Below the pieces are notes generated by a model, which saw only the letters and a list, made by a program, of their open reading frames with translations, ran no database searches and had not been told where the DNA came from. A stretch of DNA of 64,000 nt from Rhizobium sp. AQ_MP (GTDB lineage: Bacteria > Pseudomonadota > Alphaproteobacteria > Rhizobiales > Rhizobiaceae): the NCBI RefSeq assembly GCF_014237835.1, contig NZ_JACJVI010000001.1, forward strand, positions 1 through 64,000, written 5' to 3'. Positions 27,671 through 35,529 of this stretch are shown here, piece after piece. Position numbers and translations under genes: made by a program. Each line of letters opens with the position of its first letter. Positions within the stretch are counted from its first letter, which is position 1.

Positions 27671-28522
27671 TCAAAGCTTGCCGCGCATTTCATGCGCCTT
27701 GTAGACGCCGAGGATGCGCACTTTCTCGGAGAAGAACCGCAGTTCTTCCAGCGCCCGTTTCACCGGTGCATCGTCCGGATGCCCCTCGATATCGGCATAG
27801 AACTGGGTTGCGATGAACTTGCCGCCGATCTGGTAGCTTTCGAGCTTGGTCATGTTGACCCCGTTCGTTGCAAACCCGCCCATGGCCTTGTAGAGGGCTG
27901 CCGGAATGTTGCGGACATTAAAGACGAAGGTGGTGATGAAGCGCTCGTCATCGCTCACGCGCTTTGGCTCGTCCTCATCGCGCGAGAGCACGACGAAGCG
28001 AGTGACGTTGTTTTCCGAATCCTCGACATTTTCGGCGAGGATATCCAGACCGTAGAGCGAGGCGGCAAGCCGTGGCGCAAGGGCCGCCATCGTGCGGTCG
28101 CCTTTTTCCGAAACGAGCTTGGCAGCGCCTGCCGTGTCGCCGGCGACGACGGCCTTCCAGCCATGGCTGCGGATGATCTTGCGGCACTGGCCAAGCGCAT
28201 GGATATGGCTGTGCACGGTGCGGATCTCGTCGAGTTTCACGCCCGGCAGCACCATCAGCTGGAAGCGGATCGGCATGAAATACTCGCCAACGATATGCAG
28301 GCGCGAGAGCGGCAGCAGATAGTGGATGTCGGCGACACGGCCCGCCAGCGTATTCTCGATCGGGATCATCGCGAGATCGACCTCACCCGTCTCCAGCGCC
28401 ACGAAGGCATCCTCGAAGGTCGGGCAGGGCAGGGGCTCCATGTTGGGGAACATGTCGCGGCAGGCCATGTCGGAATTGGCGCCATAGTCGCCCTGGAAGG
28501 AAATCTTGTTCGTCAAAGCCAA
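27671..28522 (-). CDS. pheA: Prephenate dehydratase
   Basis: This enzyme converts prephenate to phenylpyruvate in phenylalanine biosynthesis. The 283 residues have the PDT domain (ISFQGDYGANSDMA, IPIENTLAGRV, ENNVTRFVVLS with the catalytic Thr-Arg-Phe) and a C-terminal ACT regulatory domain with NVRNIPAALYKAMGGFATNGVNMTKLES. It is a monofunctional enzyme without chorismate mutase. The only credible start is TTG 28522, 4 bases after the kdsB stop and 10 bases after AGGA; kdsB and pheA form one operon. Confidence 0.95.
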   Translation of the reverse strand: MALTNKISFQGDYGANSDMACRDMFPNMEPLPCPTFEDAFVALETGEVDLAMIPIENTLAGRVADIHYLLPLSRLHIVGEYFMPIRFQLMVLPGVKLDEIRTVHSHIHALGQCRKIIRSHGWKAVVAGDTAGAAKLVSEKGDRTMAALAPRLAASLYGLDILAENVEDSENNVTRFVVLSRDEDEPKRVSDDERFITTFVFNVRNIPAALYKAMGGFATNGVNMTKLESYQIGGKFIATQFYADIEGHPDDAPVKRALEELRFFSEKVRILGVYKAHEMRGKL

Positions 28523-28526
28523 GGGA

Positions 28527-29297
28527 TCAGTGTCCTGCGTTGGAGGATGCGGAAAGAATGCGGCGCGCCTTGTCGAGATCGGCGGGCGTGTCGACGCCGA
28601 GCGGAACGGTCTTCACCACCTCGACATCGATGCGCATGCCGGCTTCGAGCGCGCGAAGCTGTTCGAGCGATTCGCGCTTCTCGAGTGTCGAGGGCGAAAG
28701 CGAAACGAAGCGTTCAAGCGCTTGGCGACGATAGGCATAGAGCCCGATGTGGTGATAGAGCGGCCCGGCACCATGCGGGGCGGTGGCACGGGTAAAATAA
28801 AGCGCCCGAAGTCTGTCGGCGGAAAGCGGCGAGCCGACGACCTTTACCACGTTCGGATTGGTCTTTTCCTGCTCGTCCTCGATCTCCACCGTCAACGTCG
28901 CGATGTCGACGGTCGGGTCTTCAAGGGGGCGCAACGCTGCCCGGATCGTCTGCGGATCGATCGTCGGCAGGTCACCCTGCACATTGATGACGATCTCTGC
29001 CTTTCCGTCCGGATCGACCTTCGTCAGCGCCTCGAAGATCCGGTCGGAACCCGACTGGTGGTCGCCCCGCGTCATCACCGCCTCGAAGCCAGCGGCCTCC
29101 ACCGCGTCGAAGACTGTCCGGTCGTCGACGGCAACAATGATTCGCCCGACTTCGGCTTCCTGGGCCCTCTTTGCGACCTGTACGATCATCGGCAGGCCGG
29201 CAATATCGGCCAGCGGCTTGCCTGGCAGGCGGGTCGATGCCATGCGGGCGGGGATGAGGACCAGTCTTTTGGCGGTTCCGCCTTCATTCATGCCCAT
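28527..29297 (-). CDS. kdsB: CMP-Kdo synthetase (3-deoxy-manno-octulosonate cytidylyltransferase)
   Basis: KdsB activates Kdo with CTP for the lipopolysaccharide inner core. The 256 residues begin with the nucleotidyltransferase signature [21 protein letters not shown] and contain [40 protein letters not shown] and [13 protein letters not shown]. An alternative ATG two codons downstream (29291) has similar support. The gene is first in the kdsB-pheA operon, divergent from the cytochrome gene. Confidence 0.95.
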   Translation of the reverse strand: MGMNEGGTAKRLVLIPARMASTRLPGKPLADIAGLPMIVQVAKRAQEAEVGRIIVAVDDRTVFDAVEAAGFEAVMTRGDHQSGSDRIFEALTKVDPDGKAEIVINVQGDLPTIDPQTIRAALRPLEDPTVDIATLTVEIEDEQEKTNPNVVKVVGSPLSADRLRALYFTRATAPHGAGPLYHHIGLYAYRRQALERFVSLSPSTLEKRESLEQLRALEAGMRIDVEVVKTVPLGVDTPADLDKARRILSASSNAGH

Positions 29298-29358
29298 AAG
29301 CCCTTCAAATCACCGAACAGAAGTGTCAAAAAGTCCCAGTTGCGGGACCATAATCGTG

Positions 29359-29387
29359 TTGCAAGTGTTATGCAAAAGACATAGGTT
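29359..29387 (+). promoter_or_regulatory. Sigma70-type promoter of the cytochrome c gene
   Basis: TTGCAA (29359-29364) and TAGGTT (29382-29387) are separated by 17 bases. The predicted start near 29394 gives a leader of about 53 bases before the ATG of the cytochrome gene. Confidence 0.45.
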
Positions 29388-29446
29388 CCGCGCGATTTCA
29401 AGATCGCCCGGTTGCTGATCGGCCGGCTGCATGGGGAGCTTTGCAG

Positions 29447-30190
29447 ATGAATTCTTATACCAACATGGGCGTCGGTGCCTTCCTCGGCACCGTTTTCGTC
29501 CTGATGTCTGTGTCCATCGCCTCTGAGGGCATCTTCCATTCGGAAACACCCGAAAAGGAAGGCTTCGCCATCGTCGCCGAGGAAGCAGCTCCGGCCGAGG
29601 CGGCCCCCGAAGCGGCCGCGACACCGATCGCCGTCCTCCTCGCCAGCGCCGACGCGGCAGCGGGCGAAACCGTCTTCAAGAAATGTGCGAGCTGTCACAC
29701 CGTCGACAAGGGCGGCGCCAACAAGGTTGGCCCGAATCTCTATGGCCTTGTCGACCGCCCGATCGCTTCGCACGAAGGCTTCAGCTACTCCGCTGCCATG
29801 ACCGAATTCTCCAAGGGCGGCTCGGAACTCTGGACCTGGGATCACCTCAACGAATTCCTTCTGGCGCCGAAGCAGCACATCCCCGGCACGGCCATGGGCT
29901 TTGCCGGCATCAAGAAGGACGACGAGCGCGCCAACCTGATTGTGTATCTGCACACCATGGCAGACAGCCCGGTTCCGCTGCCGACGCCTGATGCCGCACC
30001 AGCCGATGGTGCCGCCGCGCCTGCTGACGCCGCTCCCGCCGATGCTGCTGCCGCGCCGGCAGAGGCCCCGGCCGCACCGGCCGCCGCGCCCGCCGAGGCT
30101 GCTCCTGCCGCCCCGGCAGAGGCCGCACCGGCTGCACCCGCAGAAGCAGCACCGGCCGCGCCCGCGCCGGCTCAGCCTGCGACGCCCTGA
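29447..30190 (+). CDS. cycM: Membrane-anchored c-type cytochrome (CycM-like) with a long Ala/Pro tail
   Basis: The 247-residue protein has an uncleaved N-terminal anchor ([20 protein letters not shown]), a class I cytochrome domain with the heme motif CASCH (about residue 82) and distal Met in [28 protein letters not shown], then about 65 residues of Ala/Pro/Glu only ([19 protein letters not shown]). CycM in rhizobia passes electrons from the bc1 complex to aa3 oxidase on the periplasmic side. ATG 29447 lies eight bases after GGGGAG. The tail is unusually long; it is probably disordered and periplasmic. Confidence 0.9.
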   Translation: MNSYTNMGVGAFLGTVFVLMSVSIASEGIFHSETPEKEGFAIVAEEAAPAEAAPEAAATPIAVLLASADAAAGETVFKKCASCHTVDKGGANKVGPNLYGLVDRPIASHEGFSYSAAMTEFSKGGSELWTWDHLNEFLLAPKQHIPGTAMGFAGIKKDDERANLIVYLHTMADSPVPLPTPDAAPADGAAAPADAAPADAAAAPAEAPAAPAAAPAEAAPAAPAEAAPAAPAEAAPAAPAPAQPATP

Positions 30191-30255
30191 TCGAGATCGA
30201 TATCCGTTCCAATCCTGCGCCCGGCCCCTGTGGCCGGGCGTTTGCGTTCTGGCCA

Positions 30256-31200
30256 TCAGAGAAGCAGCAGGGCCCAGAAGGATACGGTCACAACGCCGGC
30301 AGCCGTCGAAAGCGTGATGACCGATGCCGCCAGCCCCTGGCCGACGCCGAAGCGGCTGGCAATCAGCCATGCATTGATGCCTGTCGGAACGGATGAGGTC
30401 AGCACCAGCGCTGCCGTCCATTGCGGGGACAACCCGAGAAGGGTCGATGCCAACCAGACGGTGGCGGGCATCAGCCCGAGCTTCAAGAGCGAGATGGTTC
30501 CGGCGATCCTCAGATTTCCCGCCATGCCGTATTTGTTCAGCGTCATGCCCAGCGAGATCAGGGCCGCTGGTGCCGCCATGCCCGCGACCTGCGCGACGAC
30601 ACCATCGATCAAGGCGGGTACCGGTGTACCCAGAAGCTGCAGCAGGATTCCGCCGGCAAGGCCGATGATCAGCGGATTGCGTATCAGATTGCCGCCCACC
30701 TGCTTGGAAACGGCAAGAATGCCTGCGGCCTCGCGTCCGCCCGTCTGCTGCTCCGCCCGCTCCATGGCCAGCACTCCAGCGATCATCATCAGTGGCAGAT
30801 GGATGGCAAGCAGGATCGACATGGCGACGATCCCGTCCGGTCCGACGGTGCGCTCCACCAGAGGCAGGCCGATAAACACATTGTTGGCGAAGGCCGACGA
30901 GATGCCGGCGAGCACGCCGAGCTTCTGGTCGCGCTTGAAGATCCGTGTCGCCACGAGATGGCCGATCGTCCAGGCGACGGAGACGCCCGCGAAATAGGCG
31001 ATCCACAGGCGGAAGGGCGAGGCGCCATGGAAGTCTGCATTCGCAATCGTCCGCAACAGGAGCAGGGGAACTGCCACCTTGAAGACGAAGTCCCCGAGAC
31101 CGTCGCCGATCTCGGCTGCAAGGATCTTCAGCCGGACGAGCGCCCAGCCGAACAGAATGAGGATGAAGATGGGAAGAACGTCCTGGGCAACGGTGGCCAT
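30256..31200 (-). CDS. AEC-family transporter (auxin-efflux-carrier-like permease)
   Basis: The 314-residue protein has about 10 hydrophobic segments, with the duplicated topology of the AEC/BASS fold. Family text includes LPIFILILFGWALVRLKI, FAFKVAVPLLL (here DFVFKVAVPLLLLRTIA), SAFANNVFIGLPLVERTVG and GMAAPAALISLGMTLNK. Such permeases move malate/malonate and other organic acids in bacteria; the substrate here is unknown. ATG 31200 was preferred to 31221. A structured region with a minus-strand terminator lies upstream, between it and the kinase gene. Confidence 0.88.
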   Translation of the reverse strand: MATVAQDVLPIFILILFGWALVRLKILAAEIGDGLGDFVFKVAVPLLLLRTIANADFHGASPFRLWIAYFAGVSVAWTIGHLVATRIFKRDQKLGVLAGISSAFANNVFIGLPLVERTVGPDGIVAMSILLAIHLPLMMIAGVLAMERAEQQTGGREAAGILAVSKQVGGNLIRNPLIIGLAGGILLQLLGTPVPALIDGVVAQVAGMAAPAALISLGMTLNKYGMAGNLRIAGTISLLKLGLMPATVWLASTLLGLSPQWTAALVLTSSVPTGINAWLIASRFGVGQGLAASVITLSTAAGVVTVSFWALLLL

Positions 31201-31273
31201 GAAATCGACTCGTGATGACAAGATGGACCTTGTTTAGGCCTCTTGCCCCGCCCGGCCAATCCGCCAGAAACGA

Positions 31274-31297
31274 CAAAAGCAGGCGGTGAGCCTGCTT
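31274..31297 (-). terminator. Intrinsic-terminator-like hairpin of candidate RNA B
   Basis: On the minus strand AAGCAGGC (31297-31290) pairs with GCCTGCTT (31284-31277) around TCACC, followed by TTGTCG with the T run partly in the stem. The tail is short, so termination may be incomplete. Confidence 0.55.
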
Positions 31298-31440
31298 CGA
31301 CGCCCGGCAAGACCGGGATGGGATTTGCCGCCAGTACATCCGTGGTCAGCGTTCCCGAATTCTGGACCGGGTAGGGTCCATGTGACGCCCAGGGGAGATG
31401 AGCAACCACGCCTTCCTCTTACTTGCTGGATGTAACGACA
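31275..31440 (-). ncRNA. Candidate small RNA B (shares a 20-mer with 45344-45363)
   Basis: The 302-base gap between the AEC and kinase genes contains no protein gene. Its minus strand reads TACATCC (31434-31428), a GC-rich middle part with hairpins GGACC/GGTCC and CCCGG/CCGGG (31302-31316), the 20-mer CTGACCACGGATGTACTGGC (31349-31330), and a terminator at 31297-31274. The GGATGTA inside the 20-mer can pair with the upstream TACATCC. The same 20-mer, pairing partner and terminator order recur at 45260-45420. I found no clean promoter. Its family is not known to me; 6S-type or trans-acting roles are possible. Confidence 0.5.
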
Positions 31441-31523
31441 AGATGACGAGCGCCGCTTGCCTCTTTTCTTCGTTGCAAAAACGGCTATGACCGTCAGGCC
31501 AAGCAAACGGAGCCCCGGACCTC

Positions 31524-32516
31524 ATGAGCCAGTTCGATGTCCTGACGATCGGTAACGCCATCGTCGACATTATTTCTCGCTGCGACGACCAGTTTCTGAT
31601 CGACAACGCCATTACCAAGAGCGCAATGAACCTGATTGATGCGGAACGTGCCGAACGGCTCTACGGCATGATGGGTCCGGCAGTCGAAGCCTCCGGCGGC
31701 AGCGCCGGCAACACGGCCGCCGGCATCGCCAATTTTGGTGGGAAGGCGGCCTATTTCGGCAAGGTTGCGGAAGACCAGCTCGGCGAGATCTTCACTCATG
31801 ACATCCGCGCCCAGGGCGTGCATTTCGAAACCCGCCCCCTCGGAGGCCAGCCGCCCACCGCCCGGAGCATGATCTTCGTCACCGAAGACGGCGAGCGCTC
31901 GATGAACACCTATCTCGGCGCCTGCGTCGAATTCGGCCCTGAGGATGTAGAGCCGGATGTGGTGGCCCAGTCGAAAGTGACCTATTTTGAGGGCTATCTC
32001 TGGGATCCGCCACGCGCCAAGCAGGCGATTCTCGACTGCGCCCGCATTGCCCACGAAGCTGGCCGGGAAATGTCGATGACGCTGTCCGACAGCTTCTGCG
32101 TCGGTCGCTATCGGTCCGAGTTCCTCGACCTGATGCGTTCCGGCACCGTCGACATCGTCTTCGCCAACGAACAGGAAGCCCTGTCGCTCTACGAAACCGA
32201 CGATTTCTCCCATGCACTTGACCTGATCTCTAGGGATTGCAGGCTCGCAGCCGTGACCATGGGCGAGCAGGGTGCCGTGATCGTCAAGGATGACCAGCGT
32301 ATCCGCGTGCCGGCAACCCTGGTGGAAACGGTGGTCGATACGACAGGGGCCGGCGACCTCTTCGCCTCCGGCTTCCTGTATGGCTATACCAACGGCCGAA
32401 GCCTTGAGGATTGCGGCCATCTCGGCTGCTATGCCGCCGGTGTCGTCATCCAGCAGATCGGCCCTCGACCGATGATGTCCCTGCGGAGGGGGGCAGCCGG
32501 GATCGGCCTTATTTGA
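31524..32516 (+). CDS. PfkB-family carbohydrate/adenosine kinase
   Basis: The 330-residue enzyme of the ribokinase superfamily has the N-terminal motif IGNAIVDI, the glycine-rich GGSAGNTAAGIANFGGKAAYFGKVAEDQLG, and the C-terminal signature with catalytic Asp, VDTTGAGDLFASGFLYG. Rhizobial members of this branch are commonly annotated as adenosine kinase, which would recycle adenosine from S-adenosylhomocysteine, but substrate cannot be told from sequence. The last 8 bases overlap the convergent SH3 gene. Confidence 0.87.
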   Translation: MSQFDVLTIGNAIVDIISRCDDQFLIDNAITKSAMNLIDAERAERLYGMMGPAVEASGGSAGNTAAGIANFGGKAAYFGKVAEDQLGEIFTHDIRAQGVHFETRPLGGQPPTARSMIFVTEDGERSMNTYLGACVEFGPEDVEPDVVAQSKVTYFEGYLWDPPRAKQAILDCARIAHEAGREMSMTLSDSFCVGRYRSEFLDLMRSGTVDIVFANEQEALSLYETDDFSHALDLISRDCRLAAVTMGEQGAVIVKDDQRIRVPATLVETVVDTTGAGDLFASGFLYGYTNGRSLEDCGHLGCYAAGVVIQQIGPRPMMSLRRGAAGIGLI

Positions 32517-33057
32517 AGGCCTCGCCCGGATAGGCACCCCAGATCTCGTTCTGCGAAACCCAGCCGCTGACGCCGCCGGTTTCGCCGAGGCACCAGTTGC
32601 CATTGCATTCCCGGAGCCTGAGCACGACACCCGGCTCGAGCTTGGCGATCACCTGCGCCGACGAGTTCGAATCGCGGCGCATCATTACATAGACATTGTC
32701 GCCGTTTCCGCGCATCCAGGGCGCGGCAACGGCCGTCCGTTCGCCGGTGAGCAGGGTCTGGTTCACCCATCCCTCGGTGCCGTCGGCATCGCGGATCTGC
32801 CGCCAGTTCTCATACTCGCGGATAATCTCGACCGGCAGGCCGGATTTCATATAGCGCCAGGACACGGCGTAATCGGTGCTGGGCCCGATCCGCAGGTTCA
32901 CCTTCTCGGCCTTCAGGCTGACGAAGCGCGGCAGGGGCAGGCCGCTTGATCCCTTTGTCGAAGATTGGGCGCGACCGTCGATCGGAGCGACCACGAGAGA
33001 CAGCGAAAGGACGCTGAGTGCAAGGCTGACGCGGCACAGTTTATCAAACATGGTCAT
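32509..33057 (-). CDS. Exported bacterial SH3 (SH3_3) protein
   Basis: The 182-residue precursor has a signal peptide (LALSVLSLSLVVAPIDGRAQ) and two SH3-like repeats: VSLKAEKVNLRIGPSTDYAVSWRYMKSGLPVEIIREYENWRQIRDADGTEGWVNQTLL and the second NVYVMMRRDSNSSAQVIAKLEPGVVLRLRECNGNWCLGETGGVSGWVSQNEIWG. Such domains bind peptidoglycan or other envelope ligands. ATG at 33057 or 33051 both fit. It is convergent with, and overlaps by 8 bases, the kinase gene. Confidence 0.88.
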   Translation of the reverse strand: MTMFDKLCRVSLALSVLSLSLVVAPIDGRAQSSTKGSSGLPLPRFVSLKAEKVNLRIGPSTDYAVSWRYMKSGLPVEIIREYENWRQIRDADGTEGWVNQTLLTGERTAVAAPWMRGNGDNVYVMMRRDSNSSAQVIAKLEPGVVLRLRECNGNWCLGETGGVSGWVSQNEIWGAYPGEAFK

Positions 33058-33247
33058 TCCGGGCTAAGCTATGGAAATGAAGTGCTTCACCGCCCCGTAT
33101 CGCCTTGCGCGGGTCCGGGACAAATCCGCTCCCATCCAGCGAGTTTTGTTTGTCTTCGCCGACGGGTTTGGTAGAAATTGCCTTCCTGAGGAGCGAAGTA
33201 TCCCGCGACTTGGTTAATGAGTTCTGAACAAGGCATCGATCCGGCCC

Positions 33248-34252
33248 ATGACGAACAGGAAGAGACCCAAGGTCTATATCACGCGGAAACTCCCGGATGC
33301 CGTGGAAACGCGCATGCGCGAGCTCTTCGAGGCCGAACTCAACGTAGACGACAAGCCGCGAACGCGCGAAGAATTGATCTCTGCGGTGAAGACGGCCGAC
33401 GTGCTGGTGCCGACGGTCACGGACCGAATCGATGCCGCTCTCATCGCCGAGGCCGGCCCGCAGCTGAAGCTGATTGCCAGTTTCTCGAATGGCACCGACC
33501 ATATCGACATCGATGCTGCCGCGAAGAAGGGCATCACTGTCACCAACACGCCGAATGTCCTGACGGAAGATACGGCGGACATGACTATGGCGCTGATCCT
33601 CGCCGTCCCGCGCCGTTTGGTGCAGGGCGCGCGCGTGCTGATGGACAAGCCGGGCGAATGGGAAGGCTGGTCGCCGACATGGATGCTCGGTCGCCGCATC
33701 TGGGGCAAGCGGATCGGCATCATCGGCATGGGCCGCATCGGCACCGCCGTCGCCCGCCGAGCCAAGGCCTTCGGCCTGTCGATCCACTATCACAATCGCA
33801 AGCGGGTGAATCCGGCGACCGAGGACGAGTTGGAGGCGACCTATTGGGACAGCCTCGACCAGATGCTCGCCCGCGTCGACATCGTCTCGGTGAACTGCCC
33901 GTCGACACCAGCAACCTTCCATCTGCTCTCGGCCCGTCGCCTGGCGCTGCTGCAGCCGACAAGTTACGTGGTCAACACCGCCCGAGGCGACATCATCGAC
34001 GAGGATGCCCTGGTGCAGGCGCTGCGCGCCGGCAAGATCGCCGGTGCCGGTCTCGACGTCTTCGAGAACGAGCCCGCCGTCAATCCGAAGCTGGTGAAAC
34101 TCGCCAACGAGGGCAAGGTCGTGCTCCTGCCACATACCGGCTCGGCCACCATCGAGGGCCGCATCGACATGGGCGACAAGGTGATCATCAATATCCGCAC
34201 CTATTTCGACGGTCACAGGCCGCCGAACAGGGTCCTGCCGAACCGCAACTGA
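33248..34252 (+). CDS. D-2-hydroxyacid dehydrogenase (D-glycerate dehydrogenase type)
   Basis: This is a cytoplasmic NAD(P)H-dependent reductase of 334 residues. It has the nucleotide-binding GIIGMGRIGTAVARRAKAFG, the catalytic Arg in NTARGDIIDEDAL, Glu in GLDVFENEPAVNP, and His in LLPHTGSAT, the three residues of the family. It most resembles hydroxypyruvate/glyoxylate reductases. ATG 33248 follows a modest site. The 190-base gap upstream shows no other gene. Confidence 0.9.
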   Translation: MTNRKRPKVYITRKLPDAVETRMRELFEAELNVDDKPRTREELISAVKTADVLVPTVTDRIDAALIAEAGPQLKLIASFSNGTDHIDIDAAAKKGITVTNTPNVLTEDTADMTMALILAVPRRLVQGARVLMDKPGEWEGWSPTWMLGRRIWGKRIGIIGMGRIGTAVARRAKAFGLSIHYHNRKRVNPATEDELEATYWDSLDQMLARVDIVSVNCPSTPATFHLLSARRLALLQPTSYVVNTARGDIIDEDALVQALRAGKIAGAGLDVFENEPAVNPKLVKLANEGKVVLLPHTGSATIEGRIDMGDKVIINIRTYFDGHRPPNRVLPNRN

Positions 34253-34255
34253 TCC

Positions 34256-34732
34256 TCAGGCGAGGCGTTTCTGCATTTCGATGAAGGTGATGCGGTCATA
34301 GCCCGCATGGCTTTTCTCGGCCGTCCGGACGAAGCCCCAGGCGCCGAACCGCCTATGATTGCCGGTGAGTTCGATCCGGGTCTCCAGCCGCAAGGCCGGC
34401 TTGCCGAGTTCCCGTGCGATCGCTTCGGCCTCGGCCAGAAAACGGCTGCCGATCCCGCTGCCTTGTGCCTCGGGCGACACCGCCAGCTTGCCAAGATAAA
34501 GGAAGTGCTCTTCCGGTCGCAGGAAGGCGCAGCCGAGGAACAGTCCGTCGAGCTCCGCCACCAGTCCGATCTCGTCCCGGGCCTTGTCCTTGAGCGATGC
34601 AGCGGTCAGCCGATGCGCCGAGGAGGGCGGATCGATGACACCGTCCATATAGGCAAACGAACCCATGATCAGCGCCAGAAGCTCTTCATAGCGGCCAAAA
34701 CTCTCATCGATGCGACGGATGCTCACTGTCAT
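34256..34732 (-). CDS. GNAT-family N-acetyltransferase
   Basis: The 158-residue protein has the GNAT acetyl-CoA motif LYLGKLAVSPEAQGSGIGSRFLAEAEAIARELG (R/Q-x-x-G-x-G/A) and a C-terminal FYxxxGF-like FGAWGFVRTAEKSHAGYD. The substrate is unknown. Its ATG overlaps the stop of the upstream MoeB-like gene (ATGA at 34732-34729), so the two are coupled. It is convergent with the dehydrogenase, 3 bases away. Confidence 0.87.
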   Translation of the reverse strand: MTVSIRRIDESFGRYEELLALIMGSFAYMDGVIDPPSSAHRLTAASLKDKARDEIGLVAELDGLFLGCAFLRPEEHFLYLGKLAVSPEAQGSGIGSRFLAEAEAIARELGKPALRLETRIELTGNHRRFGAWGFVRTAEKSHAGYDRITFIEMQKRLA

Positions 34733-35496
34733 GTCCCTGCACGTCTCTTGTAGCGGATGGTGTCGAAGCGCGCAGCCAGCCCGTCATACATGAGAAGTCG
34801 CCCGATCAGTGGTTCGCCGATCCCGGTGATCACCTTGATCGCCTCCATCGCCATCAGCGTGCCGATCACGCCAGTCAGCGCACCGATCACGCCGGCCTCG
34901 GCGCAAGCCGGCACCAGCCCCTCGGGAGGAGGCTCGGGAAAGAGATCGGTATAGCGCGGATAGGCCAGGCCATCCGGCCCATTCTCGTAAGGTTTCAGGA
35001 CCGTCACGGTCCCGTCGAAGCGCCCGACGGCCCCCGTCACCAGCGGTATCTTCATCAGCTCGGCCGCATCCGCGGCCGCATAGCGGGTGACAAAGTTATC
35101 CGAACCGTCGATCAGCAATGTGTAGCGCGGCAGATGATCCCTAGCGAATTCTGCCGTGAAACGCTCTTCATAGCGGATCGTCCGGCAATTCGGATTGAGC
35201 CGTATGATGGCCTGGGCCGCACTCTCCGTTTTCTTCTCGCCAAGCGTCCCGCTATCGTGGATCACCTGCCGCTGCAGATTGGAGAGTGAGACCCCGTCGT
35301 CATCGACGATCCCGAGCGTGCCGACGCCCGCTGCCGCGAGATACTGCAGCACCGGTGAGCCAAGCCCACCAGCCCCGATCACCAGCACCCGGGCCGCCTT
35401 CAGCAACTGCTGCCCATGCCCACCCACCTCGGGCAGCAGGATATGGCGGTGATAGCGGGAAAGTTCTTCGGGCGAGAGCGGATCCATGCGGCTCAC
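34729..35496 (-). CDS. E1-like adenylyltransferase (MoeB/ThiF family) lacking the zinc cysteines
   Basis: The 255-residue protein has the nucleotide fold VLVIGAGGLGSPVLQYLAAAGVGTLGIVDDDGVSLSNLQRQVIH, IDGSDNFVTRYAAADAAE and the catalytic-loop cysteine in GLVPACAEAGVIG. MoeB and ThiF adenylate the C-terminal glycine of MoaD or ThiS. In E. coli MoeB two CxxC pairs bind zinc; here the first is replaced by YPRY and the second is missing, leaving only two cysteines in the protein. There is no rhodanese domain. The partner (molybdopterin, thiamine or another sulfur carrier) cannot be decided. Confidence 0.85.
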   Translation of the reverse strand: MSRMDPLSPEELSRYHRHILLPEVGGHGQQLLKAARVLVIGAGGLGSPVLQYLAAAGVGTLGIVDDDGVSLSNLQRQVIHDSGTLGEKKTESAAQAIIRLNPNCRTIRYEERFTAEFARDHLPRYTLLIDGSDNFVTRYAAADAAELMKIPLVTGAVGRFDGTVTVLKPYENGPDGLAYPRYTDLFPEPPPEGLVPACAEAGVIGALTGVIGTLMAMEAIKVITGIGEPLIGRLLMYDGLAARFDTIRYKRRAGT

Positions 35497-35529
35497 TTTG
35501 CCACCGGGAGGCGTGGAAGAAAAGCGCGC

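Noticed and set aside
29288..31339. 683-codon minus-strand frame covering the cytochrome and AEC genes
   Set aside because: Over the AEC gene it is another frame of the same strand and over the cytochrome it is antisense. Its G/R-rich part is the complement of the cytochrome Ala/Pro tail.
31275..31440. Naming this region 6S RNA or tmRNA
   Set aside because: I could not recall a matching consensus, and no tmRNA tag frame or tRNA-like end is present. It is reported only as an unnamed RNA candidate.
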